Shown here: one piece after another, positions 42,994 through 51,727 of the stretch | Layout of the letters: each line of letters starts with the position of its first letter | Position numbering within the stretch: the first letter of the stretch is position 1 | From: an uncultured Flavobacteriaceae bacterium | GTDB lineage: Bacteria; Bacteroidota; Bacteroidia; Flavobacteriales; Flavobacteriaceae | Length of the DNA stretch: 64,000 bases | Assembly: GCA_913065125.1 (NCBI GenBank) | Contig: CAJYAG010000006.1 | Span: forward strand, 31,701 to 95,700 | Direction of reading: 5' to 3' | The notes under the pieces: model-generated | Database searches by the model: none | Seen by the model: only the letters and a program-made list of their open reading frames with translations | What the model was told of the DNA's origin: nothing | Program-made: the position numbers and the translations under genes

Positions 42994-43956
42994 ATGTCAG
43001 TTTTAGTATTTGCCGATTCATCGGAAGGAAAATTTAAAAAATCTGCTTTTGAAGTCGTTTCTTACGGTAAAAAAGTAGCAGAACAATTAGGTTCAAATAT
43101 CGTAGCTGTAACAATTAATGTTGCAGATGCATCAGAATTATATACATACGGAGCAGAAAAAGTAGTTGCTGTTTCTAATGATCAATTAGCAACTTTTAAT
43201 GCAAAAGCTTTTGCTTCTGTTTTAGAACAAGTTGCATCAAAAGAAAATGCTAGTGTAGTAATTATAGATTCTAGTGTAAACGGATTGTACTTAGCACCAA
43301 TTGCAGCAGTACATTTAAATGCAGGTTATGCATCAAATGTTGTTGCGTTGCCAAGTTCTACAAATCCTTTTACAGTAAAAAGAAAAGCGTTTTCTAACAA
43401 AGCATTTTCTAATACAACCATTGCAACAGAAACTAAAGTAATAGGTTTGGCAAAGAATTCTTATGGAGTTCACGAAAATGCTGTAAGCGGAACAACAGAA
43501 AACTTTGATGCTCAGATTTCTGATGCTGATTTAGGAGTAAAATCTGTAAGTATAGATAAGGCTTCAGGAAAAGTAACAATTGCTGATGCAGATATTGTCG
43601 TTTCTGCTGGTCGAGGATTAAAAGGTCCAGAAAACTGGGGAATGATAGAGGAATTAGCTGAGGTTTTAGGCGCTGCAACTGCGTGTTCTAAGCCTGTTTC
43701 TGATTTAGGTTGGAGACCACATGGAGAACACGTTGGTCAAACAGGTAAGCCAGTTGCTTCTAATTTATATATTGCAATCGGAATTTCTGGAGCAATTCAA
43801 CATTTAGCAGGAATTAATGCTTCAAAAGTTAAAGTGGTTATTAATACAGACCCTGAAGCACCATTTTTTAAAGCAGCAGATTACGGAATTGTAGGAGATG
43901 CTTTTGAAGTAGTACCAGCTTTAATAGAAAAATTAAAAGTTTTTAAGCAATCATAA
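42994..43956 (+). CDS. etfA: Electron transfer flavoprotein alpha subunit
   Basis: The 320-residue subunit carries the FAD. The C-terminal FAD domain is clear: SAGRGLKGPENWGMIEELAEVLGAA, ACSKPVSDLGWRPHGEHVGQTGK, IAIGISGAIQHLAGI and VVINTDPEAPFFKAADYGIVGD. The N-terminal domain (MSVLVFADSSEGKFKKSAFEVVSYG) is like that of EtfB. Together with etfB it forms a two-gene unit closed by a terminator. Confidence 0.95.
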   Translation: MSVLVFADSSEGKFKKSAFEVVSYGKKVAEQLGSNIVAVTINVADASELYTYGAEKVVAVSNDQLATFNAKAFASVLEQVASKENASVVIIDSSVNGLYLAPIAAVHLNAGYASNVVALPSSTNPFTVKRKAFSNKAFSNTTIATETKVIGLAKNSYGVHENAVSGTTENFDAQISDADLGVKSVSIDKASGKVTIADADIVVSAGRGLKGPENWGMIEELAEVLGAATACSKPVSDLGWRPHGEHVGQTGKPVASNLYIAIGISGAIQHLAGINASKVKVVINTDPEAPFFKAADYGIVGDAFEVVPALIEKLKVFKQS

Positions 43957-44051
43957 ATAACAACTATTTAATAAAAAACGAGTTGTATTTTTTTCTTTTA
44001 AAATAAATTAGAAGTCAACTCAATATTTTTAGTAAATTGTGCCCATAAAAG

Positions 44052-44094
44052 GGCTGTCTAAAATTAGGTTTTGCCAATTTAGACAGCCTTTTTT
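44052..44094 (+). terminator. Rho-independent terminator after etfA
   Basis: GGCTGTCTAAA (44052-44062) pairs with TTTAGACAGCC (44078-44088), followed by TTTTTT. One extra G and some A/T pairs lengthen the stem imperfectly. Confidence 0.85.
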
Positions 44095-44117
44095 CCTTTT
44101 ATGAAGATTGAAAATAA

Positions 44118-44726
44118 ATGAGTTTGATAAAACTAACAATTAAAGGTATTTCTTATAGTCAAACACAAACTGGGGCCTATGCTCTGGTATTGAGTGAGAT
44201 AGGAGGAGATAGAACTTTGCCAATAATTATTGGCGCTTTTGAAGCACAATCTATTGCCATCGCTTTAGAAAAAGAAATTAGACCACCAAGACCCTTAACT
44301 CACGATTTATTTAAAACTTTTGCTGACAGATATTTTATCAATATCAAGCAAGTTATTATTCATAAATTAGTTGATGGCGTTTTCTTTTCTAGCCTAATTT
44401 CAGAAAAAGATGGTGTTGAAGAAATTATAGATACAAGAACATCAGATGCAATTGCAATTGCAGTTCGCTTTAATGCTCCAATTTATACATATGAAACTAT
44501 TTTAGATAAAGCCGGAATTTATTTAAAAGTAGAAGAAGAATTGTCTTTAGATGAACCAGAATTAGATACTGATGAGTTGATGGAGGATATTATTTCAGAA
44601 ACTTCTGAAGAAGATTCAGCTCAAAAATCACTTAAAGAATTATATAAAGAATTAGATGCTGCTGTAGCAAATGAGAACTACGAACTAGCGGCAAAAATTA
44701 GAGATGAAATAAGTAAACGCTCTTAA
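44118..44726 (+). CDS. Bifunctional nuclease (DUF151) family protein with UvrB/C-type motif
   Basis: The 202-residue protein starts with the BFN domain (residues 1-135; KGISYSQTQTGAYALVLSEIGGDRTLPIIIGAFEAQSIAIAL, then RTSDAIAIAVRFNAPIYT). A linker of acidic residues leads to a C-terminal UVR motif, LKELYKELDAAVANENYELAAKIRDEI, the helical hairpin by which UvrB and UvrC contact each other. BFN proteins have RNase/DNase activity in some organisms; the role in bacteria is not settled. It is followed by the nucleoside transporter gene after 19 bp, suggesting a link with nucleotide turnover. Confidence 0.9.
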   Translation: MSLIKLTIKGISYSQTQTGAYALVLSEIGGDRTLPIIIGAFEAQSIAIALEKEIRPPRPLTHDLFKTFADRYFINIKQVIIHKLVDGVFFSSLISEKDGVEEIIDTRTSDAIAIAVRFNAPIYTYETILDKAGIYLKVEEELSLDEPELDTDELMEDIISETSEEDSAQKSLKELYKELDAAVANENYELAAKIRDEISKRS

Positions 44727-44745
44727 AAAACAACAACAACCTATT

Positions 44746-46143
44746 ATGAAAAAAATATTATTTATCATTTTCTGCTTTGTTTCAGTTTCAATGTTTTCTC
44801 AAACAACACCAGAAATAGCATCAGAAATAATACCAAGTCAAGGATTTTCATTTAGCAACTTATGGCGCGGTGTTTTAGGAATGATTTCTTTAATTGTAAT
44901 CGCATTTTTGTTTTCTAGCAATAAAAAAGATATTGACTGGAAAACTGTAGGGATTGGTTTGTCTGCACAGCTATTAATAGCTGTTGGAGTACTAAAAGTA
45001 ACTTTTATTCAGAATATATTTGAATGGGTTGGTGGTTTATTTGTAAGCATTCTAGATTTTACAAGAGCTGGAAGTAAATTTTTGTTTGAAGGGTTGGTGG
45101 TTGATATGGATAAATTTGGATACATTTTTGCCTTTCAAGTATTGCCAACAATTATCTTTTTCTCAGCATTAACATCTGTCTTGTTTTATTTAGGATGGAT
45201 TCAGAAAATTGTAAAAGCATTAGCATGGTCATTAGCAAAAGTGTTAAAAATATCTGGAGCAGAAAGCTTGTCTGTTGCTGGAAATATTTTTTTAGGACAG
45301 ACTGAAGCACCATTATTGATTAAGGCTTATTTAGAAAAAATGAATAAGTCAGAAATGCTATTGGTAATGATTGGCGGAATGGCAACTGTAGCCGGTGCAG
45401 TTTTGGCAGCTTATATTGGCTTTTTAGGAGGTGATGATCCTTTGTTAAGATTGCAATTTGCAAAACATTTATTAGCAGCTTCTGTAATGGCAGCACCAGG
45501 AGCAATTGTAATTTCAAAAATATTATATCCTCAGGTAGAAGAAGTAAATACCGACGTAAAGGTTTCTAGTGAAAAAATTGGTTCAAATATTTTAGACTCA
45601 ATTGCAAACGGAACAACTGAAGGATTGCGGTTAGCAGTCAATGTCGGAGCAATGTTGTTGGTTTTTGTTGCATTTATTGCAATGATGAATGGAGTTTTAG
45701 GTTGGATAGGAGATATCACTTCTTTAAATGATTGGGTTGCAGGAAACACCTCATATAAAAGTTTTTCTTTAGAGTTTATGTTAGGATATCTTTTTGCGCC
45801 TTTAATGTGGTTAATAGGTGTTGCAACTGATGATATGGCAATGATGGGGCAATTACTTGGAATTAAATTAGTAGCCAGTGAGTTTGTTGGTTATATACAA
45901 TTGGCAGAATTAAAAAATGTGGCTAACGTAGTTCATTTAAATTATGAAAAGTCAATTATTATGGCAACTTATATGCTGTGTGGTTTTGCAAACTTTGCAT
46001 CCATTGGAATTCAAATAGGTGGAATAGGATCTTTAGCACCAGGACAAAGAAAAGTGTTGTCAGAATTTGGAATGAAAGCGTTGATTGGTGGAACAATTGC
46101 ATCTTTAATGTCTGCTACTATTGCTGGGATGATTATTGGATAA
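44746..46143 (+). CDS. Concentrative nucleoside transporter (CNT/NupC family)
   Basis: The 465-residue inner-membrane protein imports nucleosides with Na+ or H+. CNT motifs include LFYLGWIQKIVKALAWSLAKV, SVAGNIFLGQTEAPLLIKAYL (the G-Q-T-E-A-P-L substrate loop), MIGGMATVAGAVLAAYIGFLG and CGFANFASIGIQIGGIGSLAP. Unlike the short E. coli NupC N-terminus, it starts with a signal-peptide-like segment (MKKILFIIFCFVSVSMFSQTTPE) before the first transport helices, a feature I have the impression is common in flavobacterial members. It follows the BFN gene closely. Confidence 0.92.
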   Translation: MKKILFIIFCFVSVSMFSQTTPEIASEIIPSQGFSFSNLWRGVLGMISLIVIAFLFSSNKKDIDWKTVGIGLSAQLLIAVGVLKVTFIQNIFEWVGGLFVSILDFTRAGSKFLFEGLVVDMDKFGYIFAFQVLPTIIFFSALTSVLFYLGWIQKIVKALAWSLAKVLKISGAESLSVAGNIFLGQTEAPLLIKAYLEKMNKSEMLLVMIGGMATVAGAVLAAYIGFLGGDDPLLRLQFAKHLLAASVMAAPGAIVISKILYPQVEEVNTDVKVSSEKIGSNILDSIANGTTEGLRLAVNVGAMLLVFVAFIAMMNGVLGWIGDITSLNDWVAGNTSYKSFSLEFMLGYLFAPLMWLIGVATDDMAMMGQLLGIKLVASEFVGYIQLAELKNVANVVHLNYEKSIIMATYMLCGFANFASIGIQIGGIGSLAPGQRKVLSEFGMKALIGGTIASLMSATIAGMIIG

Positions 46144-46182
46144 AAAGGGTTGGGCTAAAGGTAAAAGTAGAAAGGTGAAAGT
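46144..46182. repeat. Degenerate purine-rich repeat patch before the first four-helix-bundle gene
   Basis: The spacer reads as stuttering words AAAGGTAAAAGTAGAAAGG then TGAAAGT right up to the start codon. The same words appear in inverted, more degenerate form at the end of the gene (ACTTTAACCATTTACCT, about 46535-46552), so the gene is bracketed by related sequence. Confidence 0.5.
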
Positions 46183-46560
46183 ATGAGAAACTTTAGGAAA
46201 CTTGATGTTTGGAATGATGCTAGGTTTTTGGTTAAAGAAGTTTATATCATCACATCAAAATTGCCTTCTTCAGAAAAATTTGGATTAATTTCTCAAATTA
46301 ATAGATGTGTAATTTCCATACCTGCAAATATTGCGGAAGGAAGCGCAAAGGATTCTCAAAAAGATTTTATTAGATTTTTACAATTTAGTTTAGGATCTGC
46401 TTATGAGTTAGAATCGCATTTAATTTTATGTTCAGATTTAAATTTTATTGAAGAGAAAGAATTAAATTTGACTATTGATAAAATTCAAATTTTACAAAGA
46501 CGGATTTCATCCTTAATAAATACAATCAATCTAAACTTTAACCATTTACCTAAAATATGA
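46183..46560 (+). CDS. Four-helix-bundle protein (S23 / 23S rRNA intervening-sequence protein family)
   Basis: The 125-residue protein matches the four-helix-bundle family first noted as ORFs in 23S rRNA intervening sequences: [21 protein letters not shown], the conserved turn [30 protein letters not shown], then [19 protein letters not shown]. Function is unknown; the proteins form homomeric bundles. The gene overlaps thyA by ATGA, but its surroundings (repeat patch upstream, C-terminal codons of repeat-like composition) suggest it was inserted here. A second member lies at 63438. Confidence 0.88.
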   Translation: MRNFRKLDVWNDARFLVKEVYIITSKLPSSEKFGLISQINRCVISIPANIAEGSAKDSQKDFIRFLQFSLGSAYELESHLILCSDLNFIEEKELNLTIDKIQILQRRISSLINTINLNFNHLPKI

Positions 46561-47381
46561 AACAATATTTAGATTTAGTGAAGCACGTTTTAGAAAACGG
46601 AAACGAAAAAGGAGACAGAACAGGAACTGGAACTAAAAGTGTTTTTGGATATCAAATGCGTTTTGATTTAAGTGAAGGTTTTCCTATGGTAACAACCAAA
46701 AAATTACACTTAAAGTCGATTATTTATGAATTATTATGGTTTATAAATGGTGATACAAACATTAAGTATTTACAGGAAAACGGAGTTAGAATTTGGAACG
46801 ATTGGGCTGATGAAAACGGAGATTTAGGTCCGGTTTACGGTCATCAATGGCGTAATTGGAATAGCGATGATATTGATCAGTTGCAAGATGTAATTACTAC
46901 GTTAAAAAAGAATCCTAATTCTAGAAGAATGATGGTTTCTGCTTGGAACCCATCCGTTTTACCAGATACTTCTGTTTCATTTTCAGAAAATGTTGCCAAC
47001 GGAAAAGCAGCTTTGCCGCCTTGTCATGCATTTTTTCAGTTTTATGTTGCAGACGGAAAATTATCTTGTCAGTTATATCAACGTAGCGCAGATATCTTTT
47101 TAGGTGTTCCGTTTAACATTGCAAGTTATGCCTTGTTTACCATGATGATAGCACAAGTTTGTGGTTACGAAGCAGGAGAATTTATTCACACATTTGGTGA
47201 TGCGCACATCTATGATAACCATGTAGAGCAATTAGAATTGCAATTGTCTAGAGAATTACGATCGTTACCTAAAATGAAAATCAACCCAGAAGTTACATCG
47301 ATTTTTGATTTTAAATTTGAAGATTTTGAGTTGGTAGATTACAATCCACATCCACATATTAAAGGAAAAGTTGCTGTTTAA
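46557..47381 (+). CDS. thyA: Thymidylate synthase
   Basis: ThyA methylates dUMP to dTMP with methylenetetrahydrofolate. The 274-residue enzyme has [18 protein letters not shown], the catalytic Cys in [33 protein letters not shown] and [10 protein letters not shown]. It is followed after 2 bp by folA, which regenerates tetrahydrofolate from the dihydrofolate that ThyA makes; both form a classic pair. The start overlaps the stop of the four-helix-bundle gene. Confidence 0.97.
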   Translation: MKQYLDLVKHVLENGNEKGDRTGTGTKSVFGYQMRFDLSEGFPMVTTKKLHLKSIIYELLWFINGDTNIKYLQENGVRIWNDWADENGDLGPVYGHQWRNWNSDDIDQLQDVITTLKKNPNSRRMMVSAWNPSVLPDTSVSFSENVANGKAALPPCHAFFQFYVADGKLSCQLYQRSADIFLGVPFNIASYALFTMMIAQVCGYEAGEFIHTFGDAHIYDNHVEQLELQLSRELRSLPKMKINPEVTSIFDFKFEDFELVDYNPHPHIKGKVAV

Positions 47382-47383
47382 TT

Positions 47384-47884
47384 ATGAGTACAATTACAAT
47401 CATTGCAGCAATTGCAAATAACAATGCATTAGGTAAAAACAACGATTTAATTTGGCATTTACCTGCCGATTTAAAACGCTTTAAAAAAGTAACTACTGGT
47501 CATCATATTTTGATGGGAAGAAATACGTTTGAATCTATTGGAAAACCATTGCCAAACAGAACCACAGTTATTATCACCAGAAATAAAAAATACAAAGCAG
47601 AAGGTTGTATTGTTGTTGATAGTATTGAGAAAGCAATAGACGTTGCTAAAGAAGATGAACATGTTTTTATTATTGGCGGAGCGCAAATTTACAAACAAGC
47701 TATCGCTTCTAATTTAGTAGATCAATTAGATATTACACAGGTACATCATTCTTTTGAAGCCGATGTTTTTTTTCCAGAAATTGATGCTGATATTTGGCAA
47801 GAATTTTCTAGAGAAGATTTTTCTCCGGACGAAAAAAACAAATATAAATATAGCTTTATCAGCTATAAAAAGAGGTCTTTTTAG
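47384..47884 (+). CDS. folA: Dihydrofolate reductase
   Basis: The 166-residue NADPH-dependent enzyme shows IIAAIANNNALGKNNDLIWHLPADLKRFK (substrate site), GHHILMGRNTFESIGKPLPNRTTVIITRN (cofactor site), and VFIIGGAQIYKQAI. In place of the E. coli catalytic Asp27 region the sequence has WHLPADLKRFK with Asp at the expected place. It is translated with thyA. Its TAG overlaps by 4 bp the stop of the convergent lipoprotein gene. Confidence 0.96.
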   Translation: MSTITIIAAIANNNALGKNNDLIWHLPADLKRFKKVTTGHHILMGRNTFESIGKPLPNRTTVIITRNKKYKAEGCIVVDSIEKAIDVAKEDEHVFIIGGAQIYKQAIASNLVDQLDITQVHHSFEADVFFPEIDADIWQEFSREDFSPDEKNKYKYSFISYKKRSF

Positions 47885-48291
47885 TTGTCGAGTTTCATTC
47901 TATATTTCTGCTCTGCAAATTTAAAATACCAAAAAAGTTTATAATTTACATCTAAACCGTAATCAACATTTGTTTGATAATCGATTACGTTTTCGTAAAT
48001 ACGAGAATCATATCGTTGTGGATTTCTAACTCTACTATTCCAAACATTTACATACACTCTGTTTTTATTTTTTAAATACGATTCAGAATAATATTCTTTT
48101 GGTCTGGCTTGAGTATTTAAAAAAGAGGTAAAGCCTGGGTCTATAATAATAATTTCGTATTCTAAAGTTTCATTAGAAATTACTACAGGTTGTTCTTTTA
48201 CAGTTGTATTATTTTTTGCTGGATAAGATCCACAACTAACAATAAGAAAGGTAAAAGTAAAAAAATACACATAAAATTTTAGTTGTTTCAT
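47881..48291 (-). CDS. DUF6146-like lipoprotein
   Basis: The 136-residue product has a lipoprotein signal (MKQLKFYVYFFTFTFLIVSCGS, lipid Cys20) and the pattern IIDPGFTSFLNTQARPKEYYSESYLKNKNRVYVNVWNSRVRNP, then NVIDYQTNVDYGLDVNYKLFWYF, which I recognise as the Bacteroidota family DUF6146. Function is unknown. The start at 48291 gives a proper signal peptide; an extension to 48339 would put 16 residues before it. Confidence 0.8.
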   Translation of the reverse strand: MKQLKFYVYFFTFTFLIVSCGSYPAKNNTTVKEQPVVISNETLEYEIIIIDPGFTSFLNTQARPKEYYSESYLKNKNRVYVNVWNSRVRNPQRYDSRIYENVIDYQTNVDYGLDVNYKLFWYFKFAEQKYRMKLDN

Positions 48292-48387
48292 AATCAGTAA
48301 TTTATTTAGTGAAGGTCGAAAAAATAATTTAAAAAACATTGATTTATTCGAGTTTTAACATTAATTTTCAGCATCAAACTTTATACC

Positions 48388-49737
48388 ATGCGTAAAATTA
48401 TTTTTCAATTATTTATAATGATTGTTTTTATTTCTTGTAATCAACCAGAAATAAAAAAATCTACCTACAACATCTTAGACGAAAAAGATAGAGCAATAGT
48501 ACGAGACGAAATTATTGAAGATAGGTTTAACCATCTTCTTCCAAAATTAATGGATGAAACGGATATTGATATGTGGGTTGTTATTTCTAGAGAATACAAC
48601 GAAGATCCAGTAATTAAAACCATGTTGCCTTCGGTTTGGCTCAATGCAAGAAGAAGAACCATTTTAGTTTTTTATCGCAATAAAGAAAATAATACTATTG
48701 AAAAATTAGCAGTTGCAAGATACGATGTTGGTAAAAATATTAAATCGGCTTGGAATAAAGAGAAAGAACCTAATCAATGGAAAGCATTAAGCAAAATTAT
48801 TGAAGAAAGAAATCCGACTAAAATCGGCGTCAATATTTCTAAACATTTTGCGTTGGCAGATGGTTTGGTAAAAACTGATCACGATGAGTTTATAGAAAAT
48901 TTATCAAAAGAAAATCAACAAAAAATTGTATCCGCAGAAAAATTAGCCATTGGATGGATAGAAACGAGAACTCCAAAAGAAATGGAATTATTTCAAAAAC
49001 TCGTAAAAATCACACATGATATTATTGATGAAGCTTTTACAAATAATGTGATAAAACCAGGAGAAACAACTACGGATGATGTTGTTTGGTGGATGCGTCA
49101 AAAAGTTACAGATTTAGGTTTGTCAACTTGGTTTCATCCAACAGTAGATATTCAACGAAGCAAAGTGCCGTTAAAATCTCATATTTATTCATTTTCAAAA
49201 GCCAAAGACAATCAAGTGATTTTACCTGGTGATTTGTTGCATTGCGATTTTGGAATTAGCTATATTGGTTTACATACCGATTGTCAGCAACACGCCTATG
49301 TGTTAGGAAAAGAAGAAACTGAAGTTCCAACTTTTTTAGCGGAGGCTTTTGCAAAAGGAAATCGTTTACAAGATGTTTTAACCACAAATATGCAAACAGG
49401 AAAAACCGGAAACGAAATTTTAGCAGCATCTCTACAACAAGCAAAAAAAGAAGGATTACAACCATCCATTTATTCTCATCCTTTAGGACTTTTTGGGCAT
49501 AGTGCCGGAACAACAATTGGAATGTGGGATTCTCAAGGAGGCGTTCCTGTTCGTGGAGATTATCCGCTGCATAATAATACGGTGTATGCAATAGAATTAA
49601 ATGTGACTGTGCCGATTAAAGAATGGCAAAAAAATATTAGAATTATGTTAGAAGAAGCGGGGTCTTTTGGTGATGGAAAACACACTTACGTAAACGAAAG
49701 ACAAGAAGCAATTAAACCAATCAAAATAAACTATTAA
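48388..49737 (+). CDS. M24-family metallopeptidase lipoprotein (Xaa-Pro peptidase-like)
   Basis: The 449-residue protein has a lipobox (MRKIIFQLFIMIVFISCNQ, Cys17), a creatinase-like N-terminal domain and a pita-bread M24 domain from about 210. Metal ligands can be read in order: the two Asp of LLHCDFGISYIGLHTDCQ, His in SHPLGLFGHSAG, Glu in AIELNV and Glu in LEEAGSF. It is probably an aminopeptidase or prolidase tethered to a membrane facing the periplasm, of use in peptide feeding. The TAA of this gene overlaps the ATG of tag by one base. Confidence 0.85.
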   Translation: MRKIIFQLFIMIVFISCNQPEIKKSTYNILDEKDRAIVRDEIIEDRFNHLLPKLMDETDIDMWVVISREYNEDPVIKTMLPSVWLNARRRTILVFYRNKENNTIEKLAVARYDVGKNIKSAWNKEKEPNQWKALSKIIEERNPTKIGVNISKHFALADGLVKTDHDEFIENLSKENQQKIVSAEKLAIGWIETRTPKEMELFQKLVKITHDIIDEAFTNNVIKPGETTTDDVVWWMRQKVTDLGLSTWFHPTVDIQRSKVPLKSHIYSFSKAKDNQVILPGDLLHCDFGISYIGLHTDCQQHAYVLGKEETEVPTFLAEAFAKGNRLQDVLTTNMQTGKTGNEILAASLQQAKKEGLQPSIYSHPLGLFGHSAGTTIGMWDSQGGVPVRGDYPLHNNTVYAIELNVTVPIKEWQKNIRIMLEEAGSFGDGKHTYVNERQEAIKPIKINY

Positions 49738-50288
49738 TGCAAAAAAGATGTTTTTGGGTAAATAACGACCCATTATATATAGAATATCATGATAACGAAT
49801 GGGGAAAACCTGTGTATGATGATAAAACCTTGTTTGAATTTTTATTATTAGAAACTTTTCAAGCAGGTTTAAGTTGGATAACTATTTTAAAAAAACGTGA
49901 AAATTTTAGAGCAGCTTTTGATAATTTCGATTATAAAAAAATAGCCAATTACCAACAAGATAAATTTGAAGAATTGCTAGTAAATGAAGGAATCATTAGA
50001 AATAAATTAAAAATAAAATCAGCCATTACAAATGCACAATTGTTCCTGGAGATTCAGAAAGAATTTGGTTCGTTTTCTAAATTTATTTGGAAGTATGTTG
50101 ACGGCAAACCAATTAAAAATTCTTTTATAACAAGAGAAGAGGTTCCAGCTTCAACTGCCCTTTCTGATGTCATCTCCAAAGAGTTGAAAAAACGTGGATT
50201 CAAGTTTGTCGGTTCAACAATTATTTATGCATTTATGCAAGCAACCGGAATGGTAAATGATCATTCAGTAGATTGTTTTTGTTATTAA
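49737..50288 (+). CDS. tag: DNA-3-methyladenine glycosylase I
   Basis: Tag excises 3-methyladenine from alkylated DNA. The 183-residue protein has the family start RCFWVNNDPLYIEYHDNEWG, LFEFLLLETFQAGLSWITIL (with catalytic Glu), the HhH-like segment NEGIIRNKLKIKSAI, and zinc ligands: an N-terminal Cys, the HD-containing YHDNEWG, and a C-terminal NDHSVDCFCY. It overlaps the M24 peptidase gene by one base; the combination seems to be one of convenience. Confidence 0.95.
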   Translation: MQKRCFWVNNDPLYIEYHDNEWGKPVYDDKTLFEFLLLETFQAGLSWITILKKRENFRAAFDNFDYKKIANYQQDKFEELLVNEGIIRNKLKIKSAITNAQLFLEIQKEFGSFSKFIWKYVDGKPIKNSFITREEVPASTALSDVISKELKKRGFKFVGSTIIYAFMQATGMVNDHSVDCFCY

Positions 50289-50300
50289 GCCACTTGTAAA

Positions 50301-50492
50301 TTAACTTTTACTGTAAATACGAATCGCACTAAAAATAGCAACGGCAATAAATATCCAAAAACCAACTTTTAATGCAGTGTTTTTATAGTGTTTTTTATGG
50401 TTGGCAATGTCTTTTCTGTAACTCCATATCATTAGAATAATAAAAGAAAAAGCAAAAACTCCAGCAAAAATTAATTGACCTTTGGTAAACAT
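50301..50492 (-). CDS. Small two-helix membrane protein
   Basis: The 63-residue protein has two membrane helices, LIFAGVFAFSFIILMIWSY and VGFWIFIAVAIFSAIRIY, with a basic loop RKDIANHKKHYKNTALK between. Function is unknown, but a proper -7 box (TATTTTTG, 50510-50517, minus strand) stands 18 bp upstream and the codon pattern is coherent, so it is likely real. Confidence 0.7.
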   Translation of the reverse strand: MFTKGQLIFAGVFAFSFIILMIWSYRKDIANHKKHYKNTALKVGFWIFIAVAIFSAIRIYSKS

Positions 50493-50509
50493 AAAATCGT
50501 ATTTTTAAG

Positions 50510-50517
50510 CAAAAATA
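50510..50517 (-). promoter_or_regulatory. Promoter -7 box for the 63-residue membrane protein gene
   Basis: The minus strand reads TATTTTTG, exact to TAnnTTTG, 18 bp from the start codon. Confidence 0.6.
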
Positions 50518-50579
50518 CAAATTTAACTAAGACAGTATTTCATTTTAAAGCAACATCTATACATATAAACGAAATAAAC

Positions 50580-50966
50580 ATGAAAAAAAGAATCGCAGCA
50601 GTACACGAATTTCACACAGCATTTAAATTAGGGATAAATGATACGCCAACAGCTAGTATAGGAGAAGATAGAAACCTATTGCGTTTTAATTTAATGAAAG
50701 AAGAAAATGAAGAATACTTAGAAGCTGCTCAGAACAATGATTTGGTAGAGGTTGCAGATGCACTTGGTGATATGCTGTACATTTTATGCGGAACAATTAT
50801 AGAACACGGAATGCAAGATAAAATTGAAGAAGTCTTTGATGAGATTCAAAGATCTAATATGAGCAAATTAGGCGAAGAGGGTAAACCAATTTATCGTGAA
50901 GATGGAAAAGTCTTGAAAGGGCCAAATTATTTTAAACCAAACATTGCTAGGGTATTAGATAAATAA
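50580..50966 (+). CDS. MazG-like nucleoside triphosphate pyrophosphohydrolase family protein
   Basis: The 128-residue protein belongs to the all-alpha NTP pyrophosphatase superfamily: RFNLMKEENEEYLEA gives the metal-binding EExxE part, and LVEVADALGDMLYILCGTIIEHG the ExxD part. The C-terminal SNMSKLGEEGKPIYREDGKVLKGPNYFKPNI is typical of the HisE/Cof-like branch annotated as phosphoribosyl-ATP pyrophosphohydrolase-like, but no his genes are nearby, so a house-cleaning role on nucleotides is more likely. ATG 50580 is preferred over an extension to 50475, which overlaps the divergent gene. Confidence 0.87.
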   Translation: MKKRIAAVHEFHTAFKLGINDTPTASIGEDRNLLRFNLMKEENEEYLEAAQNNDLVEVADALGDMLYILCGTIIEHGMQDKIEEVFDEIQRSNMSKLGEEGKPIYREDGKVLKGPNYFKPNIARVLDK

Positions 50967-51012
50967 AAAAACAATATATTTATTGAAGTTTAAAACTTAA
51001 AAATAAAACATC

Positions 51013-51723
51013 ATGAAAAAAATAGTTATTGCATTAATTTGTGTTTTAATGTCTGTAGGTGCTAAATCTCAAAACATTATTGGCGCTTGGGAAGGGTATT
51101 CCGAATCAGAAAAAGGGGAGCAAATAAGAAGTGTAGTTATTTTTGCTGATGGATATCAAGTAATGACAAGTTTCGAAGCTGAAACAGGAAAGTTTATTGC
51201 AACAAACGGTGGTTCTTGGAGGTTAGCTGGAGACACCATGACAGAAAAAATAGAATTCGACACAACTAATCCAGAACGAGTAGGCACTGAAATAAGTTTT
51301 AAAGTTATTATTACAGATGCTGAAATGGAAATTGTTGGTAGTGATATAAAACTGAAAAGAATTGATAACGGAACTCCAGGAAAACTACAAGGTGCTTGGT
51401 TAATGTCGGGTAGAATTAGAGATGGAAAAACTCAAATGCGAGACACTTCTGGGCCACGAAAAACAATGAAAGTTTTATCGGGAACCCGATTTCAATGGAT
51501 TGCTTACAATACAGAAACCAAACAATTTATGGGAACTGGCGGCGGAACATACACAACTATAAATGGAAAATATACAGAAAATATAGAATTCTTTTCTAGG
51601 GATGATTCTAAAGCAGGAATTAGCTTATCTTTTGATTATACGTTAAAAGATGAAACATGGAATCATAAAGGATTTTCAAGCAAAGGTGATGCTATGCACG
51701 AAATTTGGAGCATTAGAAATTAA
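51013..51723 (+). CDS. Secreted protein with two lipocalin-like repeats
   Basis: I do not recognise a named family for this 236-residue protein. It has a signal peptide (MKKIVIALICVLMSVGAKSQ) and two similar halves: NIIGAWEGYSESEKG...TGKFIATNGGSWRL...TEKIEF and LQGAWLMSGRIRDG...TKQFMGTGGGTYTT...TENIEFF. Each half begins with a GxW as in lipocalin-like domains and ends with a strand ending ISFKVII or LSFDYTL. A duplication of a small beta-barrel domain is therefore likely. A -7-like TATATTTA stands at 50975-50982. Confidence 0.75.
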   Translation: MKKIVIALICVLMSVGAKSQNIIGAWEGYSESEKGEQIRSVVIFADGYQVMTSFEAETGKFIATNGGSWRLAGDTMTEKIEFDTTNPERVGTEISFKVIITDAEMEIVGSDIKLKRIDNGTPGKLQGAWLMSGRIRDGKTQMRDTSGPRKTMKVLSGTRFQWIAYNTETKQFMGTGGGTYTTINGKYTENIEFFSRDDSKAGISLSFDYTLKDETWNHKGFSSKGDAMHEIWSIRN

Positions 51724-51727
51724 TTTC

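Noticed and set aside
46183..46560. Ribosomal protein S23 as a literal product for the four-helix-bundle genes
   Set aside because: The S23 name is historical for this family; there is no sign of a ribosomal role in context.
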